NCBI GenBank assembly: GCA_023213395.1
Contig: CM041465.1
Location: 174,227,741 to 174,291,740 of the forward strand
Source of the DNA: Cycas panzhihuaensis
Lineage: Eukaryota > Cycadophyta
DNA length: 64,000 bases
Reading direction: 5' to 3'
The position numbers were made by a program, and so were the translations under genes. Under the pieces are notes generated by a model. It was given only the letters and a program-made list of their open reading frames with translations, was not told the origin of the DNA and made no database searches. Below are positions 30,259-41,487 of this stretch, piece by piece. Positions within the stretch are counted from its first letter, which is position 1. Each line of letters starts with the position of its first letter.

Positions 30259-30409
30259 TGTTGGTGTATCCCACCAAACCATCAGGTATATCCAACCCAT
30301 CCTTAATCAACTTCATGGATGTCCTCAACTTGGATCAAGCCTAGTTTGTATGTGGGTTATGGTGTGACCAAAATTACTTAGGCCTTTTGGCACTACAGTA
30401 ACTTCAACA
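30259..30409 (+). repeat. Right terminal repeat of the TRIM
   Basis: 151 bp, same length as the left copy. The two differ at many positions, mostly transitions, so the insertion is old. Confidence 0.9.
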
Positions 30410-31079
30410 CATCCTTCAACAAACTAAGATAGTGGAAAGGAAAAATAAGATAATTATTAAGATGGTAAGGGGTATGTTTAAGGATAAACATCTTTGTAAT
30501 GAGTCATTGGCAAAAGTTATTTACATAATAATTTACTTATTAAACAATTGTATAACAAAAGTAATTAGATGGCTCATACGTAAAGAGGCTTGGATAGGGC
30601 ACAAGCCTAGCATCAAACCCTTAAAGGTATTTGGGTGCATAACATATGCACATATTCTATAATAGAGAAGGACCAAGTTGAATGATAAAAGTACTATGTA
30701 TACATTTATATATAGTGATATATCAAGATCTTATAAATATTATAATCCTAAGGACAAAAGAATCATTACAAGCAGGGATATCATCTTTAATGAAGATGGG
30801 TTTTATTAAGAAGATTGTGTTAAAAAAATAAAGCTAAAAATATAATAGTTAATATGGAACCTAACTTAAATATTATAAATGTACCTACGCCAACTAATAT
30901 AAGTGGATCATGAGTATCCACTTCAAATTAAGATAATACAAGAGTTCTAAAATGGGTGTAAAGTGGTCACACCCCTCAAGATATCTTAGAAATAAACTTT
31001 GAGAGAAGGATAACTAGGTCTTAAGGGGTAAACTTTACATTAATAACATAAGTAATGGAGATAAATGAGCCTTAAAATT

Positions 31080-32520
31080 TTGAAGAGGTAAATAGTCAAG
31101 ATGGATGAAATGAAATAGTACAAGATGAGCACAATACCTTAATGAAGAATGATGCTTGGGAGTTAGTTAATTTAACACTGAGGGAGAATGCCATTAGAAT
31201 AAAATAGGGCTATAAGACTAAGTACAAGTTAGATGGTTTAATCAATAAGTACAAGGCCCAACTAGCTACAAAGCGTTATGTTCAAGTTGAAGGTATTGAC
31301 TATAATAAAACATTTACACTTGTAGCAAAATTAGAGATAGTCAGATTAATCATGGCCTTAGCTGCACAGTATGGTTGAATAGTCCATCAAATGGATGTAA
31401 AAAGTGCCTTCTTGAGTGGATATGTTGATGAGGAAATATATATCTAACAACCTAAGGGTTTTAAGATGTATGGACTTAAACAAACACCTAGAGTATGGTA
31501 TTTTAGGATTCATAAATACTTCAAGGATAAAGAATTCCTAAGGAGCCAATCATACCCTAACTTATATATTAGGTTAAAAGGAAGTTCAACATTGATTATG
31601 GGTTTATATATTGATGACCTTGTATACACTGAGAACTATGATTACCTGTCCTAATAATTTCAGAAAGATATGTATATAGAATTTAAAATGACAAATTTAA
31701 GACTTGTGCATTGTTTCTTAGGCACTAAGGTATGGTAAGATGAAAAAGAAATCTTTATTTCACAAAGGAAATATACATTGTATACATTACATAGATTTAA
31801 TATGAATAGTTACAAGTCACTTGTAACATTAACAAAAGTTGGGTTAAAATTGTTTATGATGAGTCTATATTAGTTTACCGTACTCTTTGTAGGCAATTGA
31901 TTGAAAGCCATATATATTTGACTTTAACTCCATTAGATATTATGCATGCATTTAGTATGGTTTCTAGGTTGATACATGAGCCTAAGATAAAATATTAGTA
32001 AGCAACTAAAAGGATTTTCACGTATCTTAAAGGTATTATTAGGTATGGACTATATTACAAGTCATCAGGTGATCACAAGTTGAATGGTTATATAGATTCA
32101 GATTAGGTAGGTTGTGTAAATGATAGGAAATTTACTTCAGGATATACATGTACTTTAAGCTTAGTAGTAGTAACATTAAGTTCAAAGAAACACACAATTA
32201 GATCTATTTTTACTATAGAAATACAATAAAAGGTAGTTGTAATAGGAGCTTATGAGATAGTTTGGAATAGGAGATTACTTCAAGACTTATAGGAGGTACA
32301 AATTACTCCCACATAACTATTTTATAATAACTAAAGTATAATTATGATGGTAAGAATCCAACGTTTCATGGTAGGACTAAGCATATTGAAATACAACATT
32401 ATTTTATTAGAGAGCTAGTGCAGTAAAGAGAGTTGGAATTGGTCTATGGTAGCACAAAAAAAAAGTGACAAGTATCTTTACAAAGGCACTCAAACAAGAT
32501 AAAGTTTAACAGATTTAGAG
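31080..32520 (+). pseudogene. Copia RT and RNase H remnant
   Basis: RT motifs in order: MKNDAWELVNL, GYKTKYKLDG, VEGIDYNKTF, QMDVKSAFLSG, MYGLKQTPRVWY and the active-site box YIDD (GLYIDDLVYT, about 31,600). RNase H follows from about 32,030: GYIDSD, VNDRKFTSGY, LSSKKHTIRS, then KHIE-like sequence to about 32,520. The catalytic YIDD survives, but there are more than ten stops. Confidence 0.88.
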
Positions 32521-32562
32521 ATAAGCTTGGAGTCTCCTCAAATGGGCATCATGAGGGAGAAA

Positions 32563-32775
32563 TATTGGGGTAATATCCATACTTGGACAAGTCTCGAATA
32601 TCTACATGTAAGGATTATTTGACATTTGTTAATGTTAGGTAGCAGTTGGCTTTAAGGCATTGCCTAAAGTCTTGCTTGTATTACTATGGGGTTCAGAGAC
32701 CTTAATATTCATCAACACCACCATCACTTTTAAATGCATTCGTCTCTTCTTGCATTCGTCTTTTGTTGCATTGTG
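32563..32775 (+). repeat. 3' LTR of the 25.9-32.8 kb copia element
   Basis: Starts TATTGGGG right after the purine tract. Similarity with the 5' LTR ends at 'ttgcattgtg' (32,766-32,775), about nine bases short of the 5' LTR end. The sequence then matches the DNA upstream of the 5' LTR instead. Confidence 0.78.
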
Positions 32776-32839
32776 GTGAGTTTAAAAAAGGTAGGTGGTG
32801 AATTATCTTTAATGGAATGAGACAAGACATCTATCTTCC

Positions 32840-33950
32840 TTTGTTATAAAGAAAAATATTATGGATACTTAGCACATACAAATATTTCTTGGAAATTATA
32901 GATAATTTGATGATGAGATATGAATTAAGAACTTCTATTTCTAGAGTTATGTGTAAGGTTTACATATAGTGTATATTAGAAACTAATACTTTTAAGATAG
33001 ATAGTAATGCAAGTGAGTCATTGATTTTATGTTTTTACTACATAAACATTGGTTGAGTTTACATAGTCTTGAATTGCTACCTTTCTTTTTATAAACAAAG
33101 AAATGATCTAGTAATTGTATTGAAAATAACTATTATATTCATATAGATAAGAGTTTGGGTTGCTAGGTTGATTATCACTAAAACCTACTCATGAAATGGG
33201 TGGTAACACATATACGTTTAATGTGCTCCAAAATGAAGTCCAAAGAAAACATAATAAGATACAATTATCTAGTTGAAATCTAAAGGAGAGGTTTTCTTGT
33301 CTTCCGTACCTAACACATCCCTTCTTGAATACATAAAGTCTTCTAGAAATCTTTTAATCAAAATCTTTAAGATGTCTTAAAAAAACTTCGTGTCATTACA
33401 ATGCACACCAAATGCAACAAAAAATTCATTACAAAACACCCAACAACATCTTTAACATCACAAAAGTAAAGCAAGAAGTCAAGACACTTTTTATACTCTT
33501 ATAAAGGATATTGCTTTATTAAGGATGACAAAAGTGGAACCACTAAATTGATTTACACTATAATAAGCCCTCTACCCCTAATCTCTAGTTGTCCTTCATT
33601 CAAATGTGAACTTTAGAGAGTTACCATGCTTTCAAAATGGCAAAAGCTTAGAGTACTAGGAAGCCCTTAACCCTAAAATTCATTAAAGTGAAAGACATAT
33701 GAAAAGCTCAAATTTGCCCACGAAGCCATTCTAGACATTTCACTAGACTAACAATTTTAAAGGCTTTTGCCCTTCGCTCAGCCCATAAAACACCTTTAAT
33801 GGTAAGAGCCTCCCTATTAAACTTCATTTGCATTCGCTCAACATACCCAAAACTATTTGTCGTTTATTTTGTTTTTACATCGGCCACGGTGCTATGTACC
33901 TTAATCTAATATGCTTAACCATCACAACAATATCTTTCGTCTTTCTCCTA
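32840..33950. other. AT-rich upstream region of the cupin gene
   Basis: No transposon or coding similarity was recognised. The composition becomes less AT-rich towards 33,800, next to the gene. No clear TATA box could be assigned because the transcription start is unknown. Confidence 0.5.
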
Positions 33951-34074
33951 GTAAAATTTGCATGCACAAACAGAAAAACGCAAAACATATGCCCTCATAT
34001 TCGAATTCTACGACTACAAACTCAAGAAGGACGCATTTTCTGCAGATTCGATTTTGCATAAGGAACCTCTGAGA

Positions 34075-34503
34075 ATGGCTAGTGCTTTGAGCTTCAATGC
34101 CGCAAAAACCAGGGTTTCGCCTAGAACTGCTACAATTCCTTCCAATAACATAGGAATGCTAAGACGTCCCACTTCCGTAATGGCAAGGATTAGGAGACCG
34201 GTAGAAGAGAGGTACAACATACAGCTAGAAAGGAACGTGCCAAAGGAACGCTTGGACGAGCTCGGGGTTTGGAGGTGGTCCAAATGGGAGACTGGCAAAT
34301 GCGAATTAGCTTGGGACTGGCACGTCGACCAGCAGGTTTACATTGTCAAAGGAAGGGTTAAGGTTGTTCCAGAGGGATGTGACGACGCGGCATGGTTTTA
34401 TGAAGGGGACCTCGTAAGATATCCCAAGTGGTTCGAAGCTGATCTCTATTTCGATGGACCCTATGAGGAGCGCTATCGTTTTCGAGCATACGGGGATGAT
34501 TAG
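34075..34503 (+). CDS. Plastid-type small cupin protein (Cupin_3/DUF861 family)
   Basis: A 142-residue protein in one open exon. The start is placed at the ATG in 'gagaATGGCT' because it gives a Met-Ala start and a Ser/Arg-rich, acid-free leader of about 40 residues (MASALSFNAA), as in chloroplast transit peptides. The frame is open upstream to an ATG at 33,958, which is less plausible. Residues about 45-140 match small plant RmlC-like cupins: GVWRWSKWETGKCELAWDW (63-81), VYIVKGRVKVVPEG (88-101), AWFYEGDLVRYPKWFEADLY (106-125). The classical metal-binding HxH...E is mostly missing; only His83 stands at the expected place. Plant relatives include plastid nucleoid-associated proteins such as PTAC18; that identity is a guess. 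Codon use and base composition differ sharply from the AT-rich repeats around it. Confidence 0.85.
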   Translation: MASALSFNAAKTRVSPRTATIPSNNIGMLRRPTSVMARIRRPVEERYNIQLERNVPKERLDELGVWRWSKWETGKCELAWDWHVDQQVYIVKGRVKVVPEGCDDAAWFYEGDLVRYPKWFEADLYFDGPYEERYRFRAYGDD

Positions 34504-34511
34504 TTCTTCCG

Positions 34512-34889
34512 GTAAATTTTCTGCATTTCGTTTGCAATTTTCTGGGATTTTTGGTACATCGAACGCCTTTACAAATCCCTCTCTAGAATGCACCTGGGCG
34601 CGCAGTTTGTATGCTCACTAAAGTGTGCGCCTTGGATACGCTCACCGGGTTTCACTCTGGGCATTACTTGGCAGGCGTATGACCCTTCGACTAGAGCTTG
34701 AGCAACCCACTGGTCTAAACAGTTGGGTTAAGTCGCATTATCTGCTGCCCTGAGCTTAATCCCCTAGAAAAGTACGGTTGGTTATCGAAACACTTAGTTC
34801 ACATCACAACTGTATCCGCAACTCTTATTCGTAATGGCGTGTATTCTAGTTAGGCAGGAAATTAGACCTGGTATTTATTTACATTTCAG
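34512..34889 (+). other. Possible intron in the 3' untranslated region of the cupin gene
   Basis: Eight bases after the stop codon there is a donor-like site (CCG|GTAAAT). At 34,871-34,889 a T-rich run ends in an acceptor-like TTTACATTTCAG. The 378-bp stretch would be a 3'-UTR intron. Splice-site appearance is the only evidence. Confidence 0.3.
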
Positions 34890-37090
34890 CTGATTACACG
34901 AAAGGGCAGTCCGCCCAAGGAACAAAGGGCATATGTGAGTTCGAGGGGGGTGTTTCCTTGCGGAAACTGCCGGGTTCTTTGCAGTCTACATGACATTGCA
35001 AAAGCAGAGGGAGAAAATTGATATAATGACCTCCCTACACTGAACCCACTGCTATGTGTGCTGTGGGCTTGGTCCCAATAGATCAGAGCACAACATACTT
35101 ATAGAGCAATGTTTCGCATCCCACATTGTATTACAACAACTTGATCAATTGGACTGTTGCGATGGTCCCTTTACACAACAAGTTTACATATAACAAAAAT
35201 GGCCAATACCTACCAAGGGATAAATGGATCAACTAAAACCATGTATCATGACATGGATTAAGAACATGCTTGGTTTAGATGGAGCTAAAAAACAGCGCTT
35301 CCTCATTCAAGCTGGCACTAGAGTTGGCAAGTAATTTGATATATGATCGCACCGTAATGAAATAAGCATTTGGAACATGTGAATTCTAACAGGAGGCACA
35401 TGACAACCTAGACAGAAACACCTAATAGACATCTTTGAGAAATGCCAAGACAAGTGCCAACTAAATCTTATAGAGATACTAAAGAAATGAAAGAAAATAA
35501 TGGAAATAGTGGAAATACTTCTACCAAGCATTTAAAAAAAAAATTGTTAGAAGAATAGGAGAGGTATAAGGCACAAAAAAATTGTAGGGCAAAGAATCCA
35601 ACATTTGGAAGAACAAGACTCTCAAGAAAGAAATGATCATAAATCGAAGGGCAAAGTCAAAACAGTAAGGAGCAAAACTCAATAGCCCACTACAAATCAA
35701 AGAAATGAACATATTCTTTAGCCTCAAGAAACGTATGCAACAGAATGAGTTGTTGTTGCATATGGCATTTTGGGAAGCAATTCCTCAAAAAGTCCCTTGT
35801 TGGCACTTGGAATTCCCACAATTAGCATGGAGATTGCAACTAGGACTGCAATACATCATTTAGGATTGCGATAAAGAATGCAACATATCATTCTGGATTG
35901 TGACTAGTATTGCAACATAGGAATTTTGTTGTTGTGATGACTTTGTGCTGCGGTCAAGGTTGCAATATGCATTTGTTGATTGCCTTAAATTTCAGTTAGA
36001 ATTGTGATATACAACTACTAGTTGTCTTGGAGTGCAGTTAATGTTGCGATGTACACCTATTAGTTGTCTTTGGTTACAGTTAGGATTGCATATGCAACAA
36101 TTGAGCATTTTGGATTGCAATTATGTTAGTGGTGATCAGAAATTGACTATTGCTGATTGTGATCTTGTTGCTATTATTATTGATTTGGTGGTTGAGATTT
36201 GTAATCATGATTGATATGGTGGCACTGATCTTTAAGTCTTGATGTCGATGATATGACCAAGTATAATAAAAGACCATGGACAAAACAAATGCTCAAATAC
36301 GTTGTGGCTTTCTTTATATAGAGTAGTTAATTGTACAAGTTGTTTAGTGGTTTTAGGTTGGTAAGGATGTTGGTTATGATCATCATTGAACCATTCTATA
36401 TAAGTCATATAAATGAGGTAAATGGAGGTAATCCCTAGGGCTTTAGTGGAAAGACTACAAGTTGAAACTATTCCTCACAGCCCTCTAGGATGGCAAGTTC
36501 TCTTTGTTCTACTTCTCCATTGTTAATGAAGCATATGCTTGCCCTATATGTGAATGCTTCTAAGATATATAGTCTATGTTTATGTTTTATAATGCTTGGG
36601 AAAATTAATGTCAACAAGAAAGAAGAAATGGAGTATCCCTTAGGGCAACACTTGTTAAAAATGGCAAAAACAATCATAGCACTGATTACTACCAAAGAAA
36701 CATTCCTTTTATACCCAATTTACAATAGATGAAGTCAATAGATAATGATGACATTGTAAAAGAATTAACATTCAGAGAGTCTTACAAACAATTGAAAATC
36801 AAATTTGCAATGAAGAGAGTTCACCTTTGCGAGCTATTGCCTTCTTCTAGGAGGGTCATCTTTTGAAATTTCTCTTGTGGAGTGTGCAATTATGATGTGT
36901 TCAAACTATTGAGAATGGGGGCATTAAGCCTATGGCCCTTGGGATCTAAAAGAGAGGAAAGTCTGCTATAAGAATGAAGATGATTAACATCTAATCAAGC
37001 TAGCATGGAGAAAAGCACATGAATAAGCATAAGCACAATGATCACAAGCATGAGGACACAAAATGTGGAGGAGAAGGAATCGATCCAACT
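34890..37090. other. Intergenic DNA with a degenerate tandem repeat, no gene seen
   Basis: 34,890-35,100 has a genic-like composition and may be the tail of the cupin transcript. 35,820-36,120 contains diverged direct repeats of roughly 45-50 bp around 'tagttgtctt...cagttaggattgc'. Short ORFs at 36,490-36,732 (+) and 35,307-35,727 (-) have no recognisable similarity. A purine-rich stretch lies around 35,460-35,700. Confidence 0.5.
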
Positions 37091-37099
37091 CTAAATAAA

Positions 37100-38335
37100 T
37101 AAGAAGTTTAGATTAACCAAGAACAATGGCATAACAATACACACTCTCTCTTGTGAAATACATGAGGAATGGTCTCAATATATAGAGACTTAGGAGCGTT
37201 GCATATTTGATGAATGTCAAACATGCAAGCATGCTAGTTGCATGTGGGACAAGTGTCCCCTTGAGCTCTCTTGTGAGCACATGTGCATGAGGGTACATTA
37301 ACCCTCAAGTTACAACATTGTGTAACTAGAAAGAATGTGGGTGCGTACTTTATCACATTAAGTGATAAGTCACACTAACATAAAGTTACATAAATAAAAC
37401 ATTACAAAGTACATCACTTAACATTTAAACATAAAGGTTTAACACCCCCCTTAATGTTTACAATGTTAAGTTGGACACTAAGACCATCCCTGAATTTCTC
37501 AAACTTCTCTTTACCAAGTGGCTTGGTAAAGATATTTGCAATTTGTTGGTTTGTGGGCTTGTAGAAGAGGTTGATCTCATCGTTCTGAACATGCTCCTTG
37601 ATAAAATGGTGATGAATCTCAATGTGCTTGGTCCGTGCATGAAAAACTAGATTCTTTGTTAACTTGAGCACACTTTGATTAATGCAATATAGCCTGGTGG
37701 GGTGATCTTGCTCAAGTCCAAGCTCTCCAAGAATCTTCCTCAGCCAAATAGCCTTGTAAGTTGCACTGACTGCAGCTTTATCCTCTACTTCTATAGATGA
37801 CAAAGTAACATTGGGTTGCTTTTTGCAACTCCATGGAATGACTCTTGATCAAAGGGTGAAACAATATCTCGAGGTCAATCTGCAACTCGCTTGGCAACTT
37901 GCCTAATCAGAATCCGAGAGTCCCTCCAAAATGAAGTTTTCATTATGAGTATACTAAAGGCCATGTTGCAATGTGTCTTTGATGTATCTTAATATATGTT
38001 TTGTTGCATTCCAATGTTTCTGATTAGGCTGAGACATGTATCTAGAACAAATCCCAACTACATATAAAATGTTCGGTCTAGTATTGGTGAGGTAGATTAG
38101 GCTGCCCACTCGTTGCCAATATAGTGTAGGATTTGCTGTTTCTGCTTCCTCATCGAGTGATAACTTAATACCATTTTCCATGGGTGTAGGCCTTGGTTTG
38201 TAGTTCTCCATTCTAAAATGCTGCAAAATGTCCCAAGAATACTTTGCTTGGAGATGAAGATATGACCTGGCTGCTGCTATACCTCAATGCCTAAAAAATA
38301 ATGGAGTCCAATATTAATCGTCTCAAAACTCCTCT
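37100..38335 (-). mobile_element. Truncated copia element (3' half only)
   Basis: Minus-strand remnant with RT C-terminus (37,954-38,300: FRMENYKPRPTPMENG, GSLIYLTNTRPNI, YVVGICSRYMSQP), RNase H (37,414-37,850: LSSIEVEDKA, KHIEIHHHFIKEHV, NIFTKPLGKEKF) and a G-rich tract on the minus strand (complement of cccccctt, 37,445-37,452) next to a 3' LTR. The LTR right end is TTTAACA at 37,444; its left end is uncertain (about 37,100 or lower). Coding similarity starts abruptly at about 38,335 next to an unrelated gypsy fragment, so the 5' half is lost. RNase H has lost parts of its catalytic set. Confidence 0.85.
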
Positions 38336-38339
38336 TCAT

Positions 38340-39622
38340 ATGGAGGGGTCTTTTCTCATTACTTTATTTAGTTGACAATAGTCAACATAGATTTTTATTT
38401 TCCCTTTTTTTGGGAATGACGATGATTGGGCTTAGCCAATCACTGTAGTCCACCTCATAGATGCGTCTTGCTTCAAGGATTTTGCCTAATTCAGCTTTTA
38501 ACTTTTTCCTTAAATTTTGGATTCATCTGGTAAGTCCTCTATTTTACTAGTTTGGCACCTACTATAAGATGGATTGAATGGACTCTTAATTTTTGGTGGA
38601 ACCCCTTTTAAGTCCTTGTAGGACCATGCAAAAATGTCTTGCTTTTCTTCGAATAATGCTTATGTTTGGGCAACAATGGTGTTGTCCCAATAATCTCCTA
38701 TGGTAATATTTCTAGGGTTACTTTTATCCCCTATATTTAGCTACTTTGTTTAGGCCCTTAAATTTGACCTACTTCTCCTTCTCTATGTGGTGACCTAGCT
38801 CCTTGGCAATTTTCCTATTTTCATAGTTAAGTTTGATATATGTAGGAGGGATTTTTGTGCTTCCTCTTCCTCTTAGCTCTCTTCTGCTTCTAAAACTAAC
38901 AAATGGTTCCAATTCTTTGTTTATTGTTTTATATTTTTCTTAATTTGATCTATTACCTTGCTAATCTTAGTATCCTTTCATTTATCTGTGAAGATTTTAA
39001 CAAATGCCATTTCGAGTTCATCCCATCCTATATCCCTTGCCTTCTCCTTACCTATAATCCTTTCTTGACCATTTTTGCCTATTTTTGCCTATTGTGTGAA
39101 ATACTAAGTGGCCCCGATCCTTTTTTCTAACACTATTTTGTTTCCATTATATTTTACATAGGTTTAGATGGGTCTAGGGATAATCCCCAACTAGGAAAAG
39201 GATAATTTGTGTAAGGTTTGGGGGTTGAATTGTCACCGTAATGATTGCTACATTTCATACCAATCTTGCAGTGTAACCTGGTGGGCCAAGTACCATCGTA
39301 GGGCAACACCGTGTAGGATGCTAATGAAATCTATTTCCCATTGCTCTTTTCTATGTACTTGATAATTTGCCCAATATTCCATACACCTTATTAGGTGGTT
39401 GGTGGCATCTAATTGTGTTCCCTCAAAATTGGGCACTGTGTTTGTAATGGTGCTGTACCCTACATTGGGTTGGGAAGTATTGGGGTTTATTTTGCCTTGA
39501 ACAAGTATACTCCTATTGATATTATGGCTAGGGATATTAGAAGTAGGATCACTAGATGTACTAGGTCTAACATTGATGTTATGGGTTGTATTAGGGCAAG
39601 GTTAACGGTTAGGTATGCTAGG
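38340..39622 (-). mobile_element. Old gypsy remnant (gag-like block and RT start), split by copia A
   Basis: Minus strand, reading from the right: a gag-like segment at 39,248-39,436 (NFEGTQLDATNHLIRC, GVALRWYLAHQVTLQDW), a second gag-like segment near 38,960-39,060 (GWDELEMAFVKIF), a linker with ITIGDYWDN near 38,690, then RT N-terminus (DIFAWSYKDLKGVPPKI, 38,590-38,640; VDYCQLNKVMRKDPS near 38,350-38,400), where it stops at the copia junction. Order and motifs match the corresponding part of gypsy G in this window. The element continues on the other side of copia A (from 56,463). Confidence 0.85.
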
Positions 39623-39627
39623 GTTAC

Positions 39628-39985
39628 TATTAGCGTGGCAGTTAATTATTAAGCCACTTAATTAATGTTAACGTGATTTAATTATGTGAAAAGGTGTGAG
39701 CGAAAAGGTGCGATTTATTCGGAGGGTCACAACCCTAAATGGGTGACACCTCTTGGAGAGTATATATGCCTTGAGGCCTTGTGTATTTGATCATCCAAGT
39801 TCATTGTATAATAATCAACGATCCCTTGAGGATCCTTTTGTGGTGGGCTTTTTTCCGAAAGGGTTTCCCACGTATATCCTGTGTTCTGTGCATCTATTTT
39901 CTATATTTTCAATTTGTTGCTTGCTGTGTATGGTTAAAGATCCTGCGGTTGAGAACATCTGTGTATGATTTCATGTTCTCGAACA
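39628..39985 (+). repeat. 5' LTR of copia A
   Basis: 358 bp, starting TATTAGCG (TGTTAGCG in the 3' copy) and ending CTCGAACA. A TATA-like 'gagtatatatgcc' lies at about 39,756. By eye it differs from the split 3' LTR at about 13 positions, nearly all transitions. Confidence 0.95.
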
Positions 39986-39997
39986 TGGTGTCAGAGC
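39986..39997 (+). promoter_or_regulatory. Primer binding site of copia A
   Basis: TGGTGTCAGAGC immediately after the LTR; one mismatch from the initiator tRNA-Met site TGGTATCAGAGC. Confidence 0.9.
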
Positions 39998-41487
39998 AAT
40001 AAGGTCCTGCACAGCTGAAACTTGACAGTGAGCGGAGCGGTGTAATCATTGGTTGCCGGGTGAAGCCGTCTGACCCAAGACAAGTCTTGAGGGTTCATCA
40101 ACCCCAACATCGTGCAGAAGCAGGCACAACAAATCAAGGGTGGTTGAAGTGGTGGAGATCACTATTCAACGAAGTGTAAGGGTTATTGGAGTCAATATTC
40201 AGGCGTGAAGACCACGTTTGTGGTTGGAGTTGGCTCGTTGGGGTCATCCGTCGGTTGATGATCTGTTGAAGTGATTCAAGCGAGCAGAACACGCATTGAT
40301 GGTGATTCAGCGACTTTAAGGACAGCCAAGTGTGTGTCTATGTAAGTTTACTATATTCTTCATCAAAATACAATAAAAATCGATAAAAAAGGGGTCGTTT
40401 TTGGTACTGCTTTTTATCAAACCTTTGTGTAAGCACCAGTGGACGTGATTGAAGGCCGAATTGGCTATTTTCTGTCTAAATATAAGTGCTGGGTTGAAGT
40501 TTACAGCAGTAAAAGGATGTTTTCATTGTTTTTTTTTGTATTTATGAGGATTTTGGAGACTTGTGTACATATATAAAGCCTAAAACAGCCATATAGAGGC
40601 TGGTCGGGCATTTATTAACATGCCTGGGCATGTTTGAAAGCTGGGCCGATTCTTTCTTTGATACGGGTCCTTTTAGGATGGTGGGCGCTCTTTGTGTTGT
40701 CTAGGGTGGTGAGTTGTTTTCTTGGCATCGAGCACCTTTAGAAGTCGGTGGGTCATTTTCAAAATTTGTCTATTAAGGTCCGATTTGGCGTGATTCAAGG
40801 AGGTGGGCGCTTTGTGTGCTAGTTTGTTGATAAGCTGTGGTTGTTTAGAGGCATCCAAGTACTCTGCGGACATGTCTTGGCTGCGTTGAAGCCTTACCGA
40901 TCGTCGGATGATATAGACCACTTGGTGACTGACACATAAAGTAGTAGGGTGTGTTGAAGCGACCATGTCCCTCTCCTCAAGTAGTGTGACTTTTGGAGGA
41001 TACTTAAGCATGTGACTTAAGTTAAAAAGGCATGAGTTCCTTGAAAAGTCGTCACTTTTGGAATATGCCTTTTGGCATATTCCAATCTCAATTCAACTTT
41101 ATAAAAGCCCTTTGAACCATTGATGCATGTCAATAGTGAGAGATACTTGATGTGTCCTTGAGCTGTTTCGAGTGCAAATCAAGGAGTTTTTTTGTGATTT
41201 TTTGGCTTGGAGACCGTGCACCGTCCTTATGTGGAGCCGTCTTTGTATTGGAGCACTTGTTTTTTAGTCGTTTTGAGTGTCGAGTGTGACATTTAATGAT
41301 TATTTAAGGTCGTTTGTTGACGGATAAGGGGAGAAAAACAATCGATGACTCACGTAATGTGGGTATAATTCGTGTTGGGACCCTTTGGAAGCGTGCTTGT
41401 GAAGCAGAGGAGGTCACAAGGGTGCATTTTCATCCTTAATACGTTCGTTTGGTGTCGTGTACTTTATATTGTAGCCAGATATTCGAG
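39998..41487 (+). other. Leader of copia A
   Basis: A 1.5-kb untranslated interval between the primer site and gag. It has less AT-rich composition than the flanks and no conserved ORF in the sense strand. It probably holds packaging and translation signals, none of which I can identify. Confidence 0.6.

Larger units (their letters stand above)
30052..30409 (+). mobile_element. TRIM (terminal-repeat retrotransposon in miniature), 358 bp
   Basis: Two direct repeats of equal length (151 bp: 30,052-30,202 and 30,259-30,409) start TGTTGG and end with the inverse complement type ACTTCAACA (ACTCTAATA in the first copy). Directly after the first is TGGTATAAGAGCC (30,203-30,215), one mismatch from the initiator-Met primer site. 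Directly before the second is a purine tract (gaggtagg, 30,251-30,258). Only 56 bp lie between the repeats and none is coding. The flanks carry a target duplication TATCC/CATCC (30,047-30,051 and 30,410-30,414). It interrupts a copia integrase whose frame resumes on the other side. Being non-coding, it must have moved with enzymes from another element. Confidence 0.93.
29180..30660 (+). pseudogene. Copia protease and integrase remnant, split by a TRIM
   Basis: The protease site reads D-stop-GCSTHMTHK near 29,190. A pre-integrase zinc region follows at about 29,570-29,720 (TWHQSFGHMNSRYL, EVCKGCILSRQ). The integrase core runs from 29,740. A tyrosine-containing PYI at about 30,044 continues, after the 358-bp insertion, as LQQTKIVERKNKIIIK (30,414 on), so the original frame can be followed across the insertion. 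The domain ends with KPLKVFGCITYAHIL (to 30,660). Many stops are present. Confidence 0.85.
25936..32775 (+). mobile_element. Full-structure but decayed Ty1/copia element
   Basis: Similar direct repeats at 25,936-26,140 and 32,563-32,775 bracket remnants of gag, protease, integrase, RT and RNase H in copia order on the plus strand. A primer-binding-like site (TGATATCAGAACC, 26,143) follows the 5' LTR, and a purine tract (catgagggagaaa, 32,550-32,562) precedes the 3' LTR. The 5' leader is about 1.9 kb. All coding regions have many stops. A 358-bp miniature element sits in the integrase. No simple 5-bp target duplication was found; instead the flanks share a ~60-bp similar segment. Confidence 0.88.

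Noticed and set aside
29700-30430. Integrase frame loss between 30,052 and 30,409 read as random decay
   Set aside because: The gap has precise ends with direct repeats, primer site, purine tract and target duplication, so it is an insertion (the TRIM).
33958-34074. Upstream in-frame ATG of the cupin gene as the true start
   Set aside because: The added 39 residues are rich in Lys and Phe and break the transit-peptide pattern; the ATG at 34,075 has a better plant context and a Met-Ala start.
36490-36732. 80-codon ORF as an exon
   Set aside because: No similarity, no convincing splice sites, and an equally long ORF exists on the opposite strand.
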